Shown: in pieces, positions 7,017 through 11,310 of the stretch
Layout of the letters: each line of letters opens with the position of its first letter
Position numbering within the stretch: the stretch's first letter is position 1
Assembly: GCA_021808665.1 (NCBI GenBank)
Contig: JAKBBA010000098.1
Coordinates: 1-11,310 of the forward strand
Origin: Actinomycetes bacterium
Lineage (GTDB): Bacteria; Actinomycetota; Acidimicrobiia; Acidimicrobiales; Palsa-688
Length of the DNA stretch: 11,310 nt
Direction: 5' to 3'
Made by a program: the position numbers and the translations under genes
The notes under the pieces: model-generated
Seen by the model: only the letters and a program-made list of their open reading frames with translations
Told to the model about the DNA's origin: nothing
The model's database searches: none

Positions 7017-7508
7017 GTCGCCATTCTGCCGCCAACGACACGCTCCGGATTCGATTCCTTCATCGTCACCGAGCGACTTAGCGAGTAGGCCGGTTTCCAG
7101 TGCCACGGAACGCGATAATCAGACGGTTCCATCGCTCAGCGAAGCGTCGTTCCGCGCTGACGATCTGGTCGCGCGTTCTGCGCTCAACGACAACGATCGT
7201 CGGTCGCCAGGACGCGATAACCGTCGTTAATCTCAAGCCCAGTTTGGGATGTCTACGCCGAGGAATGCGGGTCCGTCAGCCCCGGCGTACACGCGGGAGG
7301 GATCGTTCTGTCGGTCGCTGGCTACTCCAGGGGAGCAGCTTCGCCGGTCGGAGCGAGGGCTTTGCCGGCCCGCGCGGGTGTAACGCATAGCACCCCGCCA
7401 CTCGGACGCCTTGCGAGCGGGGTGAATAGGATTCTCCCCGGCCGTCGCCGCCACTGACCTGGTATGTCTCCGTAGAGGGCTGGGCTTGTAGGACGCCGGC
7501 GGTACTCA
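7017..7508. other. Intergenic stretch with inverted repeats, no gene seen
   Basis: No credible gene. The visible structure is as follows. Arms GGAAC and GTTCC lie at 7107-7111 and 7126-7130. A near-repeat of GGACGCGATAA lies at about 7107 and 7210. A set of complementary arms lies at 7374-7424: GCGGGTG at 7374-7380, CACCCCGC at 7391-7398 and GCGGGGTG at 7417-7424. The middle arm can pair with either neighbour. None ends in a T run, so a terminator is not clear. Confidence 0.4.
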
Positions 7509-7540
7509 CGTCAGTATGACGGAAGTACCTGCTATCGTCA
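7509..7540 (+). promoter_or_regulatory. Putative operator of the toxin-antitoxin operon
   Basis: CGTCA (7509-7513) and TGACG (7517-7521) form a palindrome with a 3-base centre, and a further CGTCA follows at 7536-7540. Three half-sites just upstream of an operon with a ribbon-helix-helix antitoxin suggest autorepression, which is normal for such operons. The promoter hexamers are not clear. Confidence 0.4.
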
Positions 7541-7560
7541 TACACGATGGAGGATCGAGT

Positions 7561-7806
7561 GTGGAGATCACAGAGATTGAGATCGATGACGGCAACGAGG
7601 AGCACCTCACCCGGCATGGGGTCTCGATCGCCGAGGTGCAGCAAGTCCTGGCTGGTGACCCGGACATACGACGCAACCGCAAGGACCGAGCCGGGACCCA
7701 CGTTGCGCTCGGTCACACCAAAGGCGGGCGTCGCGTCGTGATTCCGCTCGTCGACAAGGGCAACGGACGGATTCGACCGATCACTGCATGGGAGGTAGGG
7801 ACATGA
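7561..7806 (+). CDS. BrnT-like toxin of a toxin-antitoxin pair
   Basis: I choose the GTG at 7561 because GGAGG (7549-7553) sits 7 bases before it; the ATG at 7516 would lack a ribosome site. The product has 81 residues. GNEEHLTRHGVSIAEVQQVL (11-30) matches the N-terminal pattern of BrnT and related RelE-fold ribonucleases. A basic hairpin, IRRNRKDRAGTHVALGHTKG, and the end RIRPITAWEV follow. In this family the basic residues and the C-terminal Arg/Glu region serve mRNA cleavage on or off the ribosome, which stops growth until the antitoxin binds. It overlaps the next gene as ATGA, so the two are translationally coupled. Toxin-first order is typical of BrnT-BrnA. Exact subfamily is uncertain, so no symbol is given. 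Confidence 0.7.
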   Translation: MEITEIEIDDGNEEHLTRHGVSIAEVQQVLAGDPDIRRNRKDRAGTHVALGHTKGGRRVVIPLVDKGNGRIRPITAWEVGT

Positions 7807-8108
7807 CCGACTACAAGACCAGGGACGATCGAGCAGCTCTCGAGGCGGACTTTGACCAAATGCCCGGCGAGCAGAGCAGCCGGGCGGGCGACGTCTCCAC
7901 GGTGGTCTCAGTACGGCTTCGAGGAGATGAACTCTCCATCGTCGAGCAGGCCGCCAGCGCTGCCAACCTGCCTCTTTCCACGTTCATCCGCCAAGCCGCC
8001 CTGGGCGCCGCTGGTTCTCTCGATGTACGCGCCGTCACCGCCCGAGTAGAAGCGATCCAGAACGAGGCCCGCAAGCTCGCCGCCCTACTCCACGGCGACG
8101 CTGCCTGA
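7803..8108 (+). CDS. Ribbon-helix-helix antitoxin partner
   Basis: A 101-residue protein from the ATG at 7803, with GGAGG at 7791-7795 seven bases upstream, overlapping the toxin stop as ATGA. The first 30 residues are acidic and probably disordered, a plausible toxin-binding segment. Residues 34-70 (VVSVRLRGDELSIVEQAASA then NLPLSTFIRQAALGAAG) fit an Arc/CopG/MetJ ribbon-helix-helix DNA-binding fold: a beta strand and two helices. Residues 74-97 form a helical tail (VRAVTARVEAIQNEARKLAA). It should neutralise the upstream toxin and, as a dimer, repress the operon through the half-sites at 7509-7540. Assignment as antitoxin follows from fold and position, not from a direct match to BrnA. Confidence 0.72.
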   Translation: MTDYKTRDDRAALEADFDQMPGEQSSRAGDVSTVVSVRLRGDELSIVEQAASAANLPLSTFIRQAALGAAGSLDVRAVTARVEAIQNEARKLAALLHGDAA

Positions 8109-8185
8109 CCACCTGCTCCGCAGACGGATCCCTGTCCGGTGCGCACAGGTGTCCGCTCCGGCTGGCGTCCCGTAGCGGGTGCGCT

Positions 8186-8644
8186 CTACGAGACGACATC
8201 GCCGGAGGAGTCACCCAGAAGGTAGCGGGGCCCAGGGCCGAGACGGCCGGCGGCGTCAAAAGGGTTATAGAGCGGACATCTCTCGAGTGAGAGGCACCCA
8301 CAGCCAATGCACGATGAGAGCTGCCCGCGCAGAGCTTCGAGCATGGCGACGCGCTCGTCGAGGCGCTCCCGCCAGGCGGTGGAGATCCGCTCCCAGTCAC
8401 CTGCCCGGGGTGTCCGCCCGTCGGGCAGCAGCGACAGTGCCTCCCGGACCTCTCCCAAGGAAAGGCCGACGTGCTGAGCGATGCGGACGAAGGCGACCCG
8501 GCGCAGCACTTCGCGGCGGTACCGGCGCTGACCGCCTCCGGTGCGCGTCGACGCGATCAGGCCGTGCGATTCGTAGAAACGCAACGCGGAAGCCGACACC
8601 CCGGTCCGTTGGGCGACATCGCCGATGGCGAGATCCGTCTCCAC
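8186..8644 (-). CDS. soxR: SoxR, redox-sensing MerR-family regulator
   Basis: A 152-residue protein from the GTG at 8644 (GGAGG four bases upstream); a TTG at 8659 would add five residues. Residues 5-45 are the MerR winged helix (LAIGDVAQRTGVSASALRFY then GGGQRRYRREVLRRV). Residues 83-110 are the dimer helix. The metal loop SCIGCGCLSLERC holds Cys112, 115, 117 and 123, the exact SoxR [2Fe-2S] signature, followed by PLYNP. SoxR is a cytoplasmic dimer that activates promoters with long spacers when redox-cycling compounds such as quinones or phenazines oxidise its cluster. Actinobacterial SoxR usually controls a few quinone- or drug-modifying enzymes rather than soxS. It is divergent from the His-rich gene, with a SoxR box in that gene's promoter. 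Length is normal and all key residues are present. Confidence 0.93.
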   Translation of the reverse strand: METDLAIGDVAQRTGVSASALRFYESHGLIASTRTGGGQRRYRREVLRRVAFVRIAQHVGLSLGEVREALSLLPDGRTPRAGDWERISTAWRERLDERVAMLEALRGQLSSCIGCGCLSLERCPLYNPFDAAGRLGPGPRYLLGDSSGDVVS

Positions 8645-8654
8645 TCCGCCTCCG

Positions 8655-8686
8655 TTCAAGCAAGACCCCGTTCAAGCAAGACCCCG
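8655..8686. repeat. 16-bp tandem duplication at the soxR 5' end
   Basis: TTCAAGCAAGACCCCG occurs twice head to tail at 8655-8670 and 8671-8686. It covers the untranslated lead of soxR, and its end contains the alternative TTG start of soxR on the minus strand. The unit is not a multiple of 3, which agrees with translation starting downstream at the GTG at 8644. Confidence 0.92.
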
Positions 8687-8694
8687 TCTGAGCC

Positions 8695-8725
8695 TTGACC
8701 TCAACTTTAGTTGAGGTTCTACCTT
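8695..8725 (+). promoter_or_regulatory. SoxR-controlled promoter with a palindromic SoxR box
   Basis: TTGACC (-35, 8695-8700) and TACCTT (-10, 8720-8725) are separated by 19 bases, the lengthened spacer typical of MerR-family targets. The palindrome ACCTCAACTTTAGTTGAGGT, with 9-bp arms and a 2-base centre, fills 8698-8717. It differs from the known SoxR box form CCTCAAG..CTTGAGG only at the inner base of each arm. The -10 ends 7 bases before the ATG at 8732, so the mRNA is probably leaderless. Confidence 0.85.
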
Positions 8726-8731
8726 TGTGCC

Positions 8732-10030
8732 ATGCTCGCCACCTCGACCACGTCCAACCCACTGCTCGGCCTCGCTGAAGCAGAGCTCTCCGACGAGTAC
8801 GACCGTCGAGGACTCGGCCAGATCGGCGATCACCGCCTCGTCGAGCTCGCGGCCGAGATCGTGGGTGTGCCCCGAGCGGAGGTACCCGCCGAGCGCTTCT
8901 CCTTCGTGCTCCACGCACCCTTGGAGCTCATGGCCCGCAGCGCGCTCCTCCCCTACGTTGACGACGCTGGGCGCCGGCGAGCACGGTTGCGCATTGCGTC
9001 TCTCGCCGCCGTCTACCAGGCCAGCGGGCCGCCGCTGGCTGCCCCGGCCCCACGCGACTTCGCCTCGCTCGACGACGCGGCCACCGCTTTGGTGGACGGC
9101 ATCGACCTCGAGGACCTAGACGGCGTCGATACCGCAGCGGCCTGGCTCGGTCTCCGGCTACGCCCCGATCAGCTCGTTGCCGTGCTCGCTGACCACACGA
9201 TCGACCGGCTGTCCGCTGCCGGTCACGGAAACATTTATCTCCAGTTGCTCGCTCGCAACCAGCCTCGCGGCCTGCCCCAACAAATGCTCCGCCACCCGGC
9301 CCGCCAGCTGGCCATCCGCTCGAAGCGCCGGATCGGTCTCCCCCCAACTCACCTCAGCGCAGACCAAGCGCTGCCGGCCTGTCTGGTCGAGTCCCTGACC
9401 CGGGTTCCCGTCGTCGGCCCGCCCAGCCAGCCGGGCATCGCGGCGATCGTCGAGCACGCCCAGCACCACGACGTCCTGAGCGGCCTGCTCGACGCCGACG
9501 GCACCTTCATTGCTCCCGAGACCCAACCATTCGAACTGCTGCGCTTCGCCGCGCACGCCATGCTCCAGGGACCGCTCGACGCCGCCGCCTACGGTTGGAC
9601 GCACTGCCTGACCCTCGCCCAAGCCGCGCTCATGGTCGCCCCCGCATGCACCAACCCGGCGCAAGCGGTCTATGTCGCCATGACCTACCTGGCTTCACAC
9701 TGGGCCACCCTCGGCCAGGGCACACTCGACCTCGACGGTCTCGTCCCAGACCCGGCCGACACCGATCTCGACGCCCTCCTGTCGGCAAGCCCCCAGCAGG
9801 CTGCGGCCGCCGCGTGGCACGCTAGCGGCCACGGTGACATCGTCACCAGGCTGGCGACATCAGCGGCGTGCGCTCACGACGCCCACCGCGCGAAATACAC
9901 CCTCGCGTGTCTCGACGCGGCCGCCGCGGATCGTGCCAGTGCGCCGCTTTACCTGGCCGCAGGCGCATACCTCAACGCCTGGTGGGTGCAGCACCCCGAC
10001 CGCAGCGACCCTCTCAGCGACCAGATCTGA
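8732..10030 (+). CDS. His-rich helical protein under SoxR control, function unknown
   Basis: A 432-residue protein from the ATG at 8732. That start is chosen because the predicted transcription start falls on it; a TTG at 8711 would lie inside the SoxR box. There is no signal peptide or transmembrane segment, so it should be cytoplasmic. It is Ala/Leu-rich and helical, with histidines in family-like motifs: SFVLHAPLELMARSALLPYV (H61), SAAGHGNIYLQLLARN (H165), VEHAQHHDVL (H242, H245, H246), RFAAHAMLQG (H275), YGWTHCLTLAQAAL (H291), ASHWATLGQG (H323), and AACAHDAHRAKYTLAC (H382, H385). The pattern suggests an all-helical metal or oxidase-type fold. It faintly recalls questin oxidase-like (DUF4243) proteins, but I cannot establish this. 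SoxR control points to modification or detoxification of quinone-like compounds. That role is inference. Confidence 0.85.
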   Translation: MLATSTTSNPLLGLAEAELSDEYDRRGLGQIGDHRLVELAAEIVGVPRAEVPAERFSFVLHAPLELMARSALLPYVDDAGRRRARLRIASLAAVYQASGPPLAAPAPRDFASLDDAATALVDGIDLEDLDGVDTAAAWLGLRLRPDQLVAVLADHTIDRLSAAGHGNIYLQLLARNQPRGLPQQMLRHPARQLAIRSKRRIGLPPTHLSADQALPACLVESLTRVPVVGPPSQPGIAAIVEHAQHHDVLSGLLDADGTFIAPETQPFELLRFAAHAMLQGPLDAAAYGWTHCLTLAQAALMVAPACTNPAQAVYVAMTYLASHWATLGQGTLDLDGLVPDPADTDLDALLSASPQQAAAAAWHASGHGDIVTRLATSAACAHDAHRAKYTLACLDAAAADRASAPLYLAAGAYLNAWWVQHPDRSDPLSDQI

Positions 10031-10560
10031 TAGCCCAACGACCTACGAGAGGGCGCGTCGGTTCACGTCGGCCGCCCGCCGCCACGCAGGGATCGGCTAG
10101 CGGGCCCGCTAAGCACTGGACTCGGCCACCGTCCTCGGTGCCCGCCTGCTAGCTCCCGTGGCGGTAAGCGGATCACCGAACCCGACGATCTGCGCCACCC
10201 GACCAGGCTCGAGCCGCCGCCAACGCCGAACGCATACACGGCGATCTCGCTGATCACCACGCGCACAGAACACCGCTCCATAGCGGCGGCCGTCGCCACC
10301 ACGGGCCCAGCGCCGAACGGCACGTCGGGGGCGCCCGCTCATCGAGGTCATCGACCGATCCTCTGCGATCCGGTCTAACTTGCGCGACGAATCACCGCAT
10401 GGCCGTCGCGCACAAGCTTGGCGATGCTGCGGTTGTCCGAAAGGTGTTCGCCGACGCCGACCACGAGCTCACCTACGACTGCGGCCGCGAGCTTCTCAAG
10501 CGTCTCGAGGGTTGGCCGGGCGCCGCCACCCTCCATCCGGGCGGCGGTCACATCCGCGGC
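10031..10560. other. Gene-poor stretch with competing weak frames
   Basis: No feature is well supported. A plus frame at 10399-10596 (65 residues, MAVAHKLGDAAVVRKVFADA at its start) has GC-rich third positions but no ribosome site. The opposite strand is open from about 10560 to a TAG at 10375-10377 and reads PTLETLEKLAAAVVGELVVG, continuing from the relaxase remnant. Both cannot easily be real. I find no terminator for the His-rich gene. Confidence 0.35.
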
Positions 10561-10931
10561 CCAGGCGATGGCCTGGCCTACCTCACCGTCACGTAGTGCT
10601 GCGGGGGCGCTGCGCTCGTCGGGGGTCGACCTGCCGGCGGTTCTCCATCAGCTGGTGCACGGCGTCGGGGTGACGTCGAACAAGGGCAGTGAGCGCCCCA
10701 CCCGGGCCGACCGCCGCGCGTTTGGCTGTGGTCACCAACGACGATCAGCTTCGCCCCGGCCGCTTCGGGGTGCGCTGCGAGGCGGGCTAGGCCTACGCCG
10801 TCGGTCATGCCGGCCTCGTCGAGGATCACCACCGACCGGTCGTCGAGCGTGAGGTGGTGATGGTCGAGTCGCCACACCAAGCTTGCCACGGTTCGCGACT
10901 CGTCGATCCCGGTCTCGGTCCCGAGGGCGCT
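10561..10931 (-). pseudogene. Fragment of a TraA/MobF-type relaxase-helicase
   Basis: Read from 10931 down, the frame gives ALGTETGIDESRTVASLVWR, then LTLDDRSVVILDEAGMTDGV (Walker B DEAGM) and AGAKLIVVGDHSQ (sensor-like GDxxQ). This is the RecD-like helicase half of conjugative relaxases. At about 10721 the frame shifts by one base; the next frame reads AVGPGGALTALVRRHPDAVH then QLMENRRQVDP. A second shift at a run of five C (10621-10625) leads to DERSA and ALRDGEVGQAIAW, after which homology stops near 10565. The Walker A P-loop and the entire nuclease domain are missing, so it is a remnant of an integrative conjugative element or plasmid. Confidence 0.72.
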
Positions 10932-10987
10932 AGAGCACGGTGTGAGCTGACCACACGCGCCCTCTGCGGACCCTCTTCGACCGGTCG

Positions 10988-11009
10988 TGATGGCACGATG
11001 ATGGCACGA
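10988..11009. repeat. 11-bp tandem repeat upstream of the right-edge promoter
   Basis: TGATGGCACGA occurs twice head to tail at 10988-10998 and 10999-11009, about 23 bases before the -35 of the 11067 promoter. An 11-bp period is close to one helical turn, which would suit a regulator binding on one face. It may also be simple slippage. Confidence 0.6.
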
Positions 11010-11031
11010 GCGCCGAGTCTGCCAACTGTGA

Positions 11032-11060
11032 TTGATATGTGTTTGGGTGGGCCGTACACT
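11032..11060 (+). promoter_or_regulatory. Consensus-like promoter before the right-edge gene
   Basis: TTGATA (11032-11037) and TACACT (11055-11060) are separated by exactly 17 bases, a good housekeeping sigma promoter. The -10 ends 7 bases before the ATG at 11067, so transcription probably starts on that codon and the mRNA is leaderless. Confidence 0.7.
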
Positions 11061-11066
11061 TGTGAC

Positions 11067-11310
11067 ATGGCCGAGATCACGACGAGCCGCCCGGAGCTTC
11101 GCGCGCACGAGTGATCCATGCGCGTGCCCTTCGAGACCGCGGTGAAGGAGCTGAGTGACCTGCTGACCCCTCGACTCGTCGCCTACATCGGCGGTGTCCG
11201 CGAGACCCGCGCCGTGCACCAGTGGGCTGATGGGACCCGAGTGGTGAAGTCGAGCGAGGTCGAGGACCGGCTGCGGTTCGCGCTGCAGGTCGCGTTGCTG
11301 ATGAGCGAGC
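11067..11310 (+). CDS. Xre/MbcA/ParS-type antitoxin-like protein, early TGA, partial at window edge
   Basis: The frame begins at the leaderless ATG 11067 (MAEITTSRPELRAHE), meets a TGA at 11112-11114, and continues in the same frame after one codon from ATG 11118 with MRVPFETAVKELSDLLTPRL. It runs to the window end (64 codons plus one base) without another stop. LVAYIGGVRETRAVHQWADG followed by VVKSSEVEDRLRFALQVALL looks like the helix-turn-helix of Xre/MbcA/ParS antitoxins, which usually precede a RES-domain toxin gene just downstream. Translation may restart at 11118, since the two ATGs are in phase and there is no ribosome site at the second. Alternatively the TGA is a nonsense change, for instance from CGA, and the gene is damaged. 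Family assignment is moderate. Confidence 0.55.

Noticed and set aside
7276..7716. Minus-strand 146-codon frame overlapping the toxin gene
   Set aside because: It crosses the toxin on the other strand and has no recognisable motif; the toxin has a strong ribosome site and a coupled partner.
8166..8190. CGTAG/CTACG hairpin after soxR as a terminator
   Set aside because: The stem is only five pairs with a mismatch beyond, and no T run follows on the minus strand.
8711..8731. TTG at 8711 as start of the His-rich protein
   Set aside because: It lies inside the SoxR box and upstream of the predicted transcription start, so it would not be in the mRNA.

Overview
The window looks like an accessory, partly decayed stretch of a high-GC actinobacterial chromosome. 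A class Acidimicrobiia origin is my best guess. The clearest lineage hint is the C-terminal GYWLAAADGGVFSYNAPFYG-type repeat of the secreted protein at the left edge, which I associate with that class. G/C-ending codons, a SoxR gene and an IS607-type transposon agree with an actinobacterium. I could run no searches, so all family names rest on motif reading.

Layout. 133-1851 (minus) encodes a large secreted protein: signal peptide, beta-rich body, Pro/Thr linker and four C-terminal repeats. 2371-3269 (plus) holds a tyrosine-recombinase gene that keeps the first catalytic Arg and the Lys but lacks the C-terminal HxxR and Tyr boxes. About 3207-5672 (minus) is an IS607-family element whose tnpA carries an in-frame TAG and whose tnpB is frameshifted at the RuvC-I region. 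5674-6278 (plus) is the C-terminal two thirds of a zinc-type quinone oxidoreductase, cut at its 5' side by the element. The window therefore shows two host genes truncated at the two ends of a dead transposon, which suggests a deletion scar.

6693-7016 (minus) is a small two-helix membrane protein. 7561-8105 (plus) is a coupled toxin-antitoxin pair (BrnT-like toxin, ribbon-helix-helix antitoxin) preceded by CGTCA/TGACG half-sites. 8186-8644 (minus) is soxR, with all four [2Fe-2S] cysteines. It is divergent from 8732-10030 (plus), a 432-residue His-rich protein of unknown function. A textbook SoxR box lies in the 19-bp spacer of that gene's promoter, so the redox sensor very probably controls it. 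This is the best candidate for an undescribed system here.

10561-10931 (minus) is a frameshifted fragment of the helicase domain of a TraA/MobF-type conjugative relaxase. 11067-11310 (plus) is the start of a likely Xre/MbcA/ParS-type antitoxin gene with an early in-frame TGA, running off the window. Three plus-strand promoters (before 2371, 8732 and 11067) have a -10 hexamer ending exactly 7 bases before an ATG, the arrangement expected for leaderless mRNAs.

The working genes are probably the secreted protein, the membrane protein, the toxin-antitoxin pair, soxR and its target. The integrase, transposon, oxidoreductase and relaxase pieces are remnants of past mobile-element traffic.
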